A DNA stretch of 64,000 nucleotides, from NCBI GenBank assembly GCA_029990175.1, contig JARKIP010000064.1:12294001-12358000 (forward strand), given 5' to 3'. Below are positions 34,101 to 45,500 of this stretch, piece after piece. The translations under genes were made by a program, and so were the position numbers. Source of the DNA: Petunia secreta (taxonomy: Eukaryota > Streptophyta > Magnoliopsida > Solanales > Solanaceae). The stretch's first letter is position 1. The number at the start of each line of letters is the position of its first letter. The notes beneath the pieces are model-generated. The model made no database searches. It was not told where the DNA came from and saw nothing but the letters and a program-made list of their open reading frames with translations.

Positions 34101-35099
34101 AGATAGACAAGGGAAGTACACGGTTAAGAGTGGGTATTTGATGCTACAAAGAGATGAGGTTCCTAATCAGGATGGCAATATGTGGAAGAAAATTTGGAAG
34201 TTAAAAATGCCACCAAAAGTCCTAAATTTTGCTTGGCAAGCGTTGAAAGGAGTACTACCAACAGGGGATAATTTGCTTACTCGAAAGGTCATTCAACAAA
34301 ATGTGTCCTGCGTGTCTTCAGGAAGCCAAAACCACATTTCATTGCCTAGTACAATGTGATGCAGCAAAATAGGTATGGCTTAATCTTCTTTGGGGTGGTG
34401 GACGGTGGGGAGCTCATTGCTAGAGTGGTTTATATCATTAGTACAAACCATGACACGGGATAAACTTTATGAGACTATTATGCTCCTCTGGGAGATATGG
34501 AATGCTCGCAACAACTTGATCTGGAATGGAAAAAAGACGCGACCAAACACTATTATACATAGAGCCAGTCAATTCTGGCAAGAATGGAAAGCAGCACGTA
34601 TTAATGGTGATTCTTATTTGATTCCTGAACTTAATTTTTACATTAAATGGTTTCCTCTAGATCTGGGTACTCTAAATGCAACATTGATGCATCTTATGAT
34701 ATTCACACTGGAAGAGCAGGGGCTGGTATGCTAATCCGAGATATTCATGGCAATTTTATTAGTGGATTTTGCTCACCATTAGAGGCTACATCTAAAGCGC
34801 TAATGGTGGAAATTTTTACAGTCCGGAAAGCATTAAGTTGGTTAAAGAACTACTATCACACATCTCCAATTGTTATTGAAATGGATTGTTTGATGGCCAA
34901 GCAAGCTTTGGATAAATCTGAGAGCGACAATTCATACTTTGACATTATTGTACAAGATTGTAAAGCACTCATGTGTGACTTTACATCTATATCCTTATAT
35001 TTTGTTAAACGGTCAACAAATCAGTGTGCCCACGTGTTAGCTAGGGCTGCATGTTCTATGTCTGATGCTATGGAGTGGATCGCGCATCCCCATCTTTAA
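31125..35099 (+). pseudogene. LINE ORF2: endonuclease, reverse transcriptase, zf-RVT, RNase H
   Basis: Starts with the plant LINE landmark MSSLCWNCRGLGNP, then FLQETK and AGDFNDIL of the AP-type endonuclease (31125 to about 31830). Reverse transcriptase follows: DKAPGHDGLNPGFY, RPISLCNV, DMSKAYDRV, QGNPLSPYLF and the catalytic FADD (about 33160). A zf-RVT region (KLKMPPKVLNFAWQ, about 34195) and an RNase H-like domain (IDASYDIHTGRAGAGMLIRD, about 34680 onward) complete the order. Many stops and frameshifts (the first stop is after GLGNP, others at 31894-31896, 32875-32877, 33232-33234) make it a pseudogene. The C-terminal RNase H is a feature of many plant L1 lineages. Confidence 0.8.
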
Positions 35100-35169
35100 T
35101 TCATGATATACTCAGTTACGATATAAATATTAATTAAGGTGGTTGCTTCTTTTCAAAAAAAAAAAAAAA
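31125..35169 (+). mobile_element. LINE (L1-type non-LTR retrotransposon), ORF1 not seen
   Basis: Contains a broken ORF2 (31125-35099) and ends in a run of about 14 A at 35155-35168, as expected for a LINE. No ORF1 was found upstream, so the copy is 5'-truncated or ORF1 is unrecognisable. Target duplications were not identified. It is inserted about 200 bp inside the right end of the CACTA element. Confidence 0.75.
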
Positions 35170-35174
35170 GCTTA

Positions 35175-35370
35175 ACCTATTGCAACAGTTCAATTAACTG
35201 TCATATTAAGAACCGGTATTGCAACGGTTATTGGACTAATGCCACGGTTTAGATTAAGGAATGTCTGACTTGGTTTTCTAGCCTTATGCAACGGTTACAT
35301 CCGTTGCAATAGACAGTCTATTGCAACGGTTTTATATCTACTGCAAAAAAATGTTGCAATAGCTCCAATT
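35175..35370. repeat. Right subterminal repeats of the CACTA element
   Basis: TTGCAACGG and CCGTTGCAA copies in both orientations, including GCAACGGTTACATCCGTTGC, which folds back on itself. Counterpart of 23805-24190. Confidence 0.6.
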
Positions 35371-35383
35371 TCTAGTAGTGTTT

Positions 35384-36029
35384 TCCATAAAACTCCTTGC
35401 TATTAAATTTTCATTAAATACTTCAATTGTTGCTCATCTAAAGCTGAAACATTTTTCTAGGCAGTAAACTGAGCTCCGTCGACGGCAACATCTCTGGCGA
35501 CATCTTTGTAAATAAATAGTGTCGATAAGAGGTGATGTAGTATACAGAATAATCAGCGAAGATGTAGTTGGATCGCAAATGAGTTTTCCCATTTTTTTCT
35601 TCTGGGAAGTTCTGTAAATTTTTTCAGATTATTTTTCTTTATCATTTTTCTTTTTTTTTATTTAAATGGCGGAAAGAGAAAAAATGAAGAGAGAGTTTTG
35701 GTGTTTATGACTTTAATTTATAAAAAGTAATGATGAATACGCCTCATTTATTTGCAAATGGACAGTGCTGGGCGAGCCAACCCCTCATTTTTTTTCATTT
35801 TATAATTTTTTTCAATATAAATTCTAATCTAAATAATTAATATATAAATATTTATAAGAAAATATTACATGTTTCTGCTAATAAAGTTCAAATACCCACG
35901 GTAAATATTTTAAATAAATAATTTTTTTTATTTGGCCCACAAGCAAGGGTTGGTTGGCGGGCCTAGATCAAGCCTCATCCGCCAATAAGTTTACATAGGC
36001 TAGAATAAAAAAGACTCACTTTTATATGA
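35384..36029. other. Spacer between the CACTA element and MULE B
   Basis: AT-rich; no gene or repeat end recognised. Confidence 0.35.
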
Positions 36030-36679
36030 GCTAGAAAAGGGTAAATTACATAACTATGACACTTATGCCTATGGTTTACCTAGTTGACCTCATTAAGTGT
36101 GGTTTAGCAAGAATGGCCTTGCTTAACTCAAGTGGAACATTTCAGGACGATACTACCCCTTAATAAATAATAAAAATACGTGACATGTCCCTTTCCTGTC
36201 CTTTATCATTATGTGACTTAATTCCAGCAAAAAAGAAGCTCTGCAACTGATAAACCCTAAGAACTCCAAATTTCCAGAAAAAAGAAGATTCAAAGGTAAT
36301 TTTCTTCAATATTTCATTAATTATACGTAGTTTTTAAACTAAATTTTGCGTAATTACATCTTAAATTCGTAAAATTTATTTAGTTTTTGTATAATAACAT
36401 ATTAGCTATAGGGAGTTGTGAATTTTGATGATAATGATTGAAAACTACTGCTAGATAACCAACAATTAACGTCACATTGATTTTCAACTGCTGCAAAAAA
36501 AAATATTAGTTTGAATCTGTATTTGCTGCAGAATTTACGAATAGAAATTTCGATTACTCTTATTTAGTTGCAACTTTTTCCCTAAATTAACTTGAAATAA
36601 CTTGTAGATGATATCTGTAAATTTTCAATAACAGGAAACACTTTTTAAGATCTGTTCAATGGGAATTTATTTTCAACAC

Positions 36680-37655
36680 ACTCACTGCCTTGTGGGCAGC
36701 ACCTGCAGCTGTGCTGCAAACAATTGCTTGTAGATAAACTCTACATGTGTTGCCTAATATGCAGAACTATTAATTGCATGGAGTGGTGCCATGTAAGTGT
36801 TGCCCACAGGGCAACACTTGGAGGTCTAGTTCAAAATAGTACATGTAGAGTAGCTCGACATGTACTGCCTAATAGGCGCCAGTTTAGAATGCATAGTAGG
36901 TGCCTTTTAAGTGTTGCCTTGTGGACAACACTTGAAGGTTTAATGCAAAATAAAATGTAGAAATTGAAGTTAGGCATCACTTTAGTTATGTTGTTCATGC
37001 TGTAACTTGTCTACTGAATTGCCCTAAAAATTGTGGCTGAAGGACAATACTTTGAGTAAAAAACTGTAGACAAGTTGATGATACCGATCGGAAACTAGTG
37101 CCCGATCCGATAACCAACAATTAACGTTACATGATTGTCAAGAACTGAATTTTTTATAATATTTTCAATGTGTATTTGTTGTAAAATTTAGTGGTAGAAT
37201 TAAGAGTATTCTTTTATGATTTGAATGGAAATACTTTGCTCTAAATTAACATGGAATAACTTGTAGATAATCTCTGTGAATTTTGGTTGCAAGTGAACAC
37301 TTTTTAAGCTCTGATGCATGGAAAAATGTTTTTAGTGCACTCACTTGCTTGTGAGCAACACTTGAAGTTGTGGTGCAACAAACATTTGATGAGAAATTAT
37401 ACATCTATGGCCTAATAGGCAGTACTTCTTATCTCAGGAAGTGGTGTTGCCTTGTAAATGGTGTCTTGTGGGCAGCAGTTAAAGATTTGGTGCAAAATAC
37501 CCTGTAGAGAAGTCTCAACATGTGTTGCCTAATAGGAAACACTTTACCTGTGGTGCAATCTCTACGTACACTTGCCATATCTTGTAGTGAATTTTCCTAC
37601 AAGTTGTCACTGAAGGCCAACACTTTAAGCATTGATGTAGAGAAGTCTCTACAAC
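36680..37655. repeat. Left hairpin-motif array of MULE B
   Basis: Two dyads per unit, as in MULE A but with changed stems: TGTAGAGA-AG-TCTCTACA (perfect at 37636-37643 and 37646-37653) and AAGTGTTGCCC-ACA-GGGCAACACTT (perfect 11-bp stem, 36795-36805 and 36809-36819). The linking TTTAAG and GTGCAA parts are shared with MULE A. Confidence 0.75.
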
Positions 37656-37923
37656 TTGTTACCACTCGACCTCCACCGCCTATGCGTATCACTTAACAAA
37701 GGAATATTGATGCTTGCTTCTATCTAGTTAATCTATTCGTCAAACTCTAACTCGTATTTCCATTTCATTGCGTGCAGCATTTGAATGTCAACACATTGGG
37801 CCGAAAAAGAGTTGAACGACAAGATTTCTACTCTGACAATAAGTAACACTTCTTCAACAAAAAGATACTTCACTATTAGCTTTGTAAGCAAAGAATCTAA
37901 TAACATTTAGACTCTTGACTTTA

Positions 37924-38400
37924 TTGTTAAGTTGATTCTTGCTTTTGCTCGCAGGTAAATCCTATCAACGACACAAGATTTGTTGTCAAAGATGGACTTG
38001 ATGAATTCACTGTAGACGTAATAAAAAGGTCATGCAACTGCTTGCAGTTTTAAATGGACGAGATACCATGCAGCGACGCCATTGCAGCAATAGATAGAAG
38101 AAATTTGAACAAGCCGACTTATTGTGCACAATAGTTCACAAGAAGCACTTGGACACAAGTTTATCAAGGAGAAATTCCCCCAGTATAAAGTGCTAGATCG
38201 TGGGACATTCCACAAAGTATAAAGGAATTCATCAATACATCCATCAGTTAAAAAATTCACTTCGGAAGGAGACAAATAAAAAGATATGTTTCAAGAGCAG
38301 ATTTTTTCAAGAGTAGGATCAGATGCTCGCGCTGTAAAAGATTAGGACACAATAGAACGAGACTTTATACTCCAGTCCAACAACTTCATGCAAGAAGATA
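37924..38400 (+). pseudogene. MULE transposase, C-terminal SWIM and zinc-knuckle remnant (MULE B)
   Basis: After a probable splice acceptor (GCTCGCAG, about 37953) the frame reads NDTRFVVKDGLDEFTVDV, SCNCLQF, stop, then MDEIPCSDAIAAID. This is the SWIM zinc finger of MULE transposases (CXC ... CXH) with the His replaced by Asp in PCSDA. Further on, RCSRCKRLGHNRTRL is a CCHC zinc knuckle whose last Cys is lost. Stops at about 38050 and later, and the missing catalytic core, make it nonfunctional. An upstream exon-like part (37790-37900) may precede an intron. It complements MULE A, which keeps only the N-terminal part. Confidence 0.6.
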
Positions 38401-38689
38401 CAGAAATATAGTTGTGACATGAATTTTCTTATGAACATGCATTGAATTTGTTAACAAATACTTTTTCTTTTGTTGTAGTCACAAATATTGTCATTCTCAT
38501 TGTAGTCACATGAATACATTCAATCCATAAATTTAAATTTAATCCATGATTTACATTGAAAACGTGGTAAATAAGCACCGATTTTTCCTTCAACCCCTTC
38601 ACTCTTGCTGCACTTAAAATGCCTTGAACTATGGAAAAATAGGCAACAATTATACCAACCTCATTCCACACCTTCGCTTAGACAAACTA

Positions 38690-39250
38690 CCCCAAAGTGT
38701 TGTCCGGGTGGCAGCACTTTAGGTTCAACTCCTCAAAATCTTCTTCTAGTAATTGCCATGAACTGCTGCCAGGGAAGCACTTTTCCCTAGTGTGCAAGTG
38801 ATATTTAAAAAAAATATAATTGCTTAGACAGCACTTTTTTCCACCACGTCCCAATCTCTACTAGCTAGTAGCACTAAAGTATTGACTCTCAAGTAGCACT
38901 TTTCACACCTTTTAACATACCCAATTCAGAACCAATAACCATAAAGTGTTGCTTAGACAGCACTTATCCTCCAACATGTCACAAATTTTTCAACTCAATG
39001 GCTTGAAAATAATGCCGCAGAAGTAGCACTTCCCGACCCTTACCACATAACAAACCCCCTAGACAAATAGCTTTAAGGTGAAGCCTCTTAGGCAGCATTT
39101 GCTTTCATCACACCCTGATCTATCACAGAAAATAACTTTGGAGTGTTTCCGCCCAGGCAGCTCATAGATATTAACAACTAATAAAATTATCCTTGAAAAA
39201 TAGCCTTGAGCTATTGTCTGGGCAATACTTTACCTAAACCCCTTATCAAA
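38690..39250. repeat. Right motif array of MULE B
   Basis: Spaced copies of AAAGTG.TGCC..GGCAGCACTT and variants (38695-38720, 38820-38840, 38950-38970, 39080-39100), more degenerate than the left array. Two more copies lie at 39895-40050 (TTGCCCACGAGGCAACAATTT). Confidence 0.6.
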
Positions 39251-39453
39251 TAACAAGTCCCTCCACCCCAACAAGATTAAAATCTAACTAAAATCAACTA
39301 TATGTAACACATGTAGTAACACTTAAAATATAATTACTAACATTAATATAGCGTAACAAAATACAAATTTAAATATAAATAAAAGAAGAACAAAATCACA
39401 AAATCTGTTGTACTATTACAAAACTACATAGAATCAAAACATAGGTTATTTTT

Positions 39454-39679
39454 CTAACTTTTTTTCCATACAAAATGTCCTGATCTCAATATTAATACCT
39501 GGTGTATCCGACACAATATCTTGTGATTCACATAACCACGGAACGACGACATATCAAAATCATTATCCAATCCATATTTTTGCCTTTTTCTAGCAACGAC
39601 ACCCTCATAAATGACTGGTTGGTCTATAAAGTTTCCAGATCATCTATAGTTTGCAATTCGTAAGGTTCACTATCCATAA
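39454..39679 (-). pseudogene. Second MULE gene, minus strand (MULE B copy)
   Basis: Last exon after a TTTTTTTAG acceptor. It reads VMDSEPYELQTIDDLE, then after a one-base shift FIDQPVIYEGVVARKRQKYG, and ends at a stop at 39454-39456. The pairing of DD[FL]..FI[SD]QP with RKRQK about 10 residues later, the same exon start (G-G-T-[AT]-ATGGA) and the same place in the element make it homologous to 21725-21953 in MULE A. Upstream exons were not identified. Function unknown. Confidence 0.5.
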
Positions 39680-40725
39680 CCTAAAAAAATAAACCACAAC
39701 ACTGAAACCACAGAAAAATAATAATAACAATAAAAAAGTAATGTAAAAAGCATATAAAATGTATTACGACGCACTATAATGAACTTAAACTAACAACTTT
39801 TCTCATACAAGCAAAAAATGCATTATCAACATCACCAAAAGAAATAATAAAAAGGACAACAGCTATTACTAAACAGTAAGCAAAGCACATCCTGTCAGGC
39901 AGCACTTTAACTACAAACAGAACTCATGCTTGAATGTTATGATGTCAATTGTTGCCCACGAGGCAACAATTTCTTTAACAAAAGGAAAACACAAGACCCA
40001 ATGAAACATATGCTTGAATCTTTTGTCGATTGTTGGCCTATGAGCAACAGTTTCTACACTAAAAGGAAAATAAAGTGCAACACCAACACTTTGCTAAATA
40101 TTATATTAACTACCTAATTAATGTGATTTATGTCAAGATTAACAGTTTCTACAGGGAAATAAAACAAAGTGCAACACCAACATTTTGCTAAAAATTACAT
40201 AAACTGCCTAATTAATATAATTTCATATAACATATTAAACAAATATTATCGATTAACAACAAAATTTAAATATTGGCAGAACCAAAAATTGGATTAATAA
40301 ACATCAACAAAGGTAAAAAACAAAACTAAAAAAAAAAGGAGAAAGAAACAAACCAAGATGTATAATCGTAATTTACAAGAGAAAGGAAAGGGAGATAGAG
40401 AGAGAACAGAAGGGGCGACACATCAGAATTAGGGCTTATAGAACCCTAATTTGCAAGAGAAAGTGGGAGAGAGAGAGAGACAGAAAAGAAGAGGCAGAAT
40501 TAGGGAATTATAATGGTTAGGGGCAAAATAGTCTTTCGCATGTTTAAAAATAAGTAGGAGGCCATTTTGCTAAATCATTTCTAAGTGGGGACAAAAAGAC
40601 ATAACCAAGGATAAGGGGGTACATGGGGTGAAATTTTTTGGCTAGAAAATCATAGTTCTACAATATCAAATGAAGCGTTGAACCAACCTAACGAACCAAG
40701 CCCATTTTAACGACTCATATATGAA

Positions 40726-40782
<57 letters not shown>
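40726..40782. repeat. (ATT)n microsatellite, about 19 units
   Basis: Uninterrupted ATT repeat. Confidence 0.95.
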
Positions 40783-41337
40783 TTGAAGAGTTAAAGAGAT
40801 TTTTCTTTTAACCACGAGCTATCAAATATTTTACATCGTTAGACATTGTAAGTGCCTTTGAAGGAGAGGAAAGACAATATTAGGTTTGGAAACGCTTGTT
40901 GAACCAGTTCAGAAGAGCGCGTTAGCGTTAGAGAATTCATAGACGATCTTAGCCTTTAGGTTTAATAACCTTCACATCATATCAGTATGTTTTGAATTTG
41001 AAAATACTATATTTGATACTGTAGTCCACCTTATACATATATTTTTCTTCTAATTAATGTGTTTTCCTATTTTACCCTTGTAAATAACCAAAAAGTGAGC
41101 AAAACGCAAAGAGCTGTAATGACTAGAAGTTTTAAAAGGAGAGGGTGATTATTGAAACTTGTGGCAAAAGAGTATTCCTAATAATTAGGTAATTGTAAAA
41201 GCTTTTCATTGATGAAATTTCTATGATCAAAAGTGTTACGTTATTTATTCTTTTGGTCGTGAAAGCTTCCCATTACTGGTAGATAATAACCTTTTATCCA
41301 ATTTACCTGTCATGTTAGAAATTTTCAATCCCTTTAA
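40783..41337. other. Intergenic stretch, nothing recognised
   Basis: AT-rich, only short ORFs, no repeat ends recognised. Confidence 0.4.
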
Positions 41338-41518
41338 GAGCCCGTTTGGGTGAGCTTAAAAGTGACTTATAAGCCTATAAGCCCATTAATATATGTTTGG
41401 TAATTTAAAATTTTTTGGGCTTATAAACCATAAGTGAATTAAAAGCCACTTTTTGAGAAATTAGGAGACTTATAAGCCATTTAAAATAAGCTGCTTATAA
41501 GCCCACCCAAACAGGCTC
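41338..41518. mobile_element. PIF/Harbinger (Tourist-like) MITE
   Basis: Ends GAGCCCGTTTGGGTGAGCTTA-like and its inverse TAAGCCCACCCAAACAGGCTC are a 21-bp inverted repeat with two mismatches. TAA lies on both sides (41335-41337 and 41519-41521), the usual 3-bp Harbinger duplication. Interior repeats CTTATAAGCC several times. 181 bp, noncoding. Confidence 0.7.
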
Positions 41519-41521
41519 TAA

Positions 41522-41746
41522 GTGATGATTAATGAAATACCTATTTTACTAATTAACTTATCTTTATTAGTAATATTTGACTAGTAGTACTCCACAAGTT
41601 GGAAAATTAACTATAAGGATATAATTTGAAAAAAGTCATTAATTCTCTTTCAATTTACTAAAGTGGACAAATAAAATAGAAATATAATTTTTAGTATATT
41701 AGACAAATTAAATCCAGGACCACGTGTATGTTGATTACGTTAGGTG
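41522..41746. other. Spacer up to the copia LTR
   Basis: AT-rich, no feature recognised apart from the copia duplication AGGTG at 41742-41746. Confidence 0.35.
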
Positions 41747-41992
41747 TGTTGTGAATTAAAAGTTGTAAAAGTAAATAAAACAGAGATACTATGGAGAAAA
41801 ACTGATATATTATTTCACTTCAAACTGAATTACAAATTTACATTTCAAATGCTCTATTTATACGCATAGCTAGAACCCATAACAGTTATCGTACGAAATG
41901 GTTATCAACCAATAACAGTTATCTCATAACATGAACACTCACTTCATATGTACCACAATAATGGACATCCACTATCCAGTGGATTCATAACA
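41747..41992 (-). repeat. Copia 3' LTR
   Basis: Pairs with 46582-46840. Contains repeated GGTTAT / AACAGTTAT motifs around the likely promoter CTATTTATA (CTCTATTTATACGC). Confidence 0.75.
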
Positions 41993-42507
41993 CTCCCCAT
42001 TGGACGCCCATTAATAGATAATGTATCCTGTTAAAATCTTACTAGGAAAACCCAGTTAGAAAAAACCATGGCTAAGGAAAAAAGAGTACAATGCTTATTA
42101 TACTCCTCTTAATGAAAACTTCGATCAAGGTGCCTCAGTTTTCTCATTCAAATCTTGTATACGATCTTCTCAAAAGTTGCAGGCGGTAAAGATTTGTTGA
42201 AAAAAATCTGCCTGATTATCACTTGAACATATTTGTTGCACGTCAACTTCACCATTCTTTTGGAGATCATGCGTGAAGAAGAACTTTGGTGAAATGTGCT
42301 TTGTTCTATCTCCTTTTATAAATTCTACTTTCAATTAGTTTATTCGTGAAGTATTATCCTTATATAAGATCGTGGGTATTTTGGTATCACACTTCAGACC
42401 ACATCTTTCTCGAATGAAATGTATCACTGATCTCAACCATACACATTCCATATTGCTTCATCAATAGGTATTAACTCAGCATGATTCAGAGAAGTAGCAA
42501 CCATAGA

Positions 42508-45500
42508 TTATTTTGTAGAGCACCATGATATGGCAGTACCTCCACATGTGAAGAGGTAACCAGTTTTAGATCGAGCGCTATGTGGGTCAGATAAATACCT
42601 TGCATCTGCATAACCAACAAGATCTGCACCATATTTGTTAGAATAAAACAAACACATATCAACATATCCTTTTAGATATCTCAATACTTGTTTGATATCT
42701 TTCCAATGTCGATGTGTAGGAGCAGAATTAAATCTTGCTAATACATTAACAGAAAATATTGTATCAGGTCTTGTAGAATTAGTAAGATGCATAAGTGCAC
42801 CAATTGCACTTAGATATGGTACTTCAGGACCGAGGAGTTCCTCGTCCTCTTCTTGAGGTCGGAATAGATCTTTATCCACTTCAAGGGATCGAACAATCAT
42901 TAGAGTACTTAATGGATGTGCTTTATCAATGTAAAATTGTTTTAAGACCTTTCCTGTATAGGCAAATTGATGAATAAAGATTCCGTCTACTAAATGTTCA
43001 ATTTGTAGACCAAGACAACGCTTTGTCTTTCCGAGATCTTTCATCTCAAATTCTTTCTTTAAATAATCAATTGCCTTTGGAGCTCGTCTGGAGTTCCAAT
43101 GAGATTTATGTCATCAACGTAAACAACAAGTATAATAAACTGTGATGCTATTTTCTTTATGAATATACATGGACAAATGACATCGTTTATACAACCTTCT
43201 TTTAGCAAGTACTCACTAATCAACACCATGTCTTTGTGAGAATCCTTGTGCAATAAGACCTACTTTATATCTTATGATTTCATCTTTCTCATTTCGTTTA
43301 CGCACAAAGACCCATTTAAAACCAACTAGTTTTACACCATTAGGTGTATGGACTACAGGTCCAAAAACATCACGTTTGGCAAGTGAGCTCAATTTTGCTT
43401 CAAACTGCCTCTTGCTATTTTGGCTAATCACTTCTTTGTCGACATTGTAGAATAGATTGAGGTTCAAAATCTTCATTATCTTGCATAATATTAAGTGCAA
43501 CACTATATGGAAAAATATCATCCACCTCTATTTCCGATCAATTCAAAATTATTCCTTTACCAGTGGAAGTTATTAAATGTTCCTCACTCACTTGAGTCTC
43601 AGGTTCATTGATTTCTTCAGGAAACTCAGGATTAATAAGATCTTGGTTCTCTTCAAGAGATTCTTTCATAGTGTCATCTTTATCAATTGTTATTTTTCTT
43701 TTTCTAGGATTTCGATCTTTGGAACCCAATGGTCTACCATGCTTCAGGCGTGCTTTAGGTTCACTGGTTATGACACTACTAGATGGTCCTCCTGGGATAT
43801 CCATCCGAATTGGTATATTCTCAGTAGGGATATGTGATTTAGTAATCCTTTTCAAATCAGTAAATGCATCGGGCATTTGATTTGCTATATTTTGCAAATG
43901 AACGATCTTCTGGATCTGTTGTTCACATATGGGGGCGCGTGGATCAAAGTGATATAATGATGAAACTTTCCACACAATTTCTCTATTTATTCTTTTTTCT
44001 CTCCCCCTAATTGTGGGAAAATTGTCTCATCAAATCGACAATCTGCAAATCGAGCAGTGAATAAATCACCAATCAATGGCTCAAGATACCGATTAACAGA
44101 GGGTGACTCAGACCCAACATATATTCCCAGCCTTCTTTGGGGTCCTATCTTAGTGCGTTGTGGTGGTGCTATTGGCACATATACAACACATCCAAATATT
44201 CGTAGATGAGAAATATTCGGTTCATGGTCAAAAACTAATTGTGACGGAGAGAATTCATGATAATGTATCGGTCTGAGACGAACAAGTGATGCTGCATGTA
44301 AAATAGTATGACCCCAAGCAGTCATGGGCAATTTCGTTTTCATAAGTAGCGGTCTTGCTATCAATTGCAGTCGTTTAATAAAGGACTCTGCAAGACCATT
44401 TTGAATATGAACATAAGCTACAGGATGCTCAACTTTTATTCCGACTGATAAACAATAATCAATAAAAGCTTGGGATGAAAATTCTGCAGCATTATCAAGG
44501 CGAATAGCTTTAATAGGATTATAAGGGAATTGTGGCCTTAATTGAATTATTTGTGCCAATAATTTTACAAACGCCAGGTTGCAAGATGATAATAGGCACA
44601 CATGAGACCATCTTGAAGATGCATCAATTAGGACCATAAAGTATCTAAACATTCTACTAGGTGAATGAATAGGTCCACATATATCTCCATGGATACGTTT
44701 TAAAAACGTAGGGGACGCAATTCCAACCTTTGTTGGTGATGGTCTAGTGATTAACTTGCCCTGATAACAAGAAGTACAAGAAAATTCATCACTTTTAAGA
44801 ATCTTCAGGTTCTTAAGTGAATGCCCATTTGAATTTTCAATGACTCGCCTCATCATTATTGATCCAGAATGACCCAAACGGTCATGCCAAAGCACAAAAT
44901 TATTTAAATCAGAAAACTTCTGATTTACGACAGAGTGTGCTTCAACTGTAACAATCTTTCTATAATATAAGCCAGAAGATAAAGTTGGCAACTTTTCTAA
45001 AACATATCTCTAGCCAGAGACATTCTTTGAAATACAAAGATTTTCATCATTCATTTCATTTATTGTCTCAACATGATATCCATTTCGGCAGATATCTTTA
45101 CAACTTAACAAGTTTCTTCTGGACTTGGAAGAGAAGAATGCATCAGCAATAATAAGTTTTGTTCCCTTAGGCAGAAATATAGTGGCTCTTCCAGAGCCTT
45201 CGATTAAATTAGTATTACCAGTAATAGAAACATTTGCCTTTCACATTATCAAGTGTGAAAAATATTTCCGATCTTTGAATATGACATGTGTTGTTCAACT
45301 ATCAATTACACAAATATCTTCAGAATTGATCGTTGATCCAAATAAAGTTTGAGGGATATCCATATATTCTTGAAAATAAAATGACATAGATAAAAATAAA
45401 CATCATATAATACATGTTTTATTATCAAAAATAAAGTTTAACCGATACTTTATGTACATTACTATAACAATATTAGACATACAAACTATGATATAATTTA

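Larger units (their letters stand above)
23790..35380. mobile_element. CACTA (En/Spm-like) element, 11.6 kb, with nested insertions
   Basis: Left end TACTACTAGAAAATGG and right end ATTTCTAGTAGTG are inverted copies; the left first base has changed from C to T. TTT flanks both sides (23787-23789, 35381-35383), the 3-bp duplication of CACTA elements. Both ends carry dense subterminal repeats of the type TTGCAACGGTT / TTGCAATAG. I do not see the tnpD-type transposase. The interior holds an LTR-like noncoding repeat (about 27160-29720), a LINE (31125-35169) and possible fragments of a split minus-strand gene. Confidence 0.7.
36039..40640 (+). mobile_element. MULE B: Mutator-like element with exact 9-bp target duplication
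   Basis: Flanked by identical GCTAGAAAA on both sides (36030-36038 and 40641-40649). Starts GGGTAAATTACATAAC and ends GGGGTGAAATTTTTTG; both ends continue inward with AGCAARAATGGCC-like sequence as long degenerate inverted repeats. Same order as MULE A: leader with AACCCTAA and AAGATTCAAAGGTAA donor (36253-36300), hairpin-motif array, transposase remnant (here the C-terminal part), motif array, second gene on the minus strand, AACCCTAA near the right end (40440). The exact duplication suggests a younger insertion than MULE A. Confidence 0.8.

Noticed and set aside
43577..43880. Plus-strand ORFs of 86 and 90 residues within the copia element
   Set aside because: Antisense shadows of the copia linker region between integrase and reverse transcriptase.
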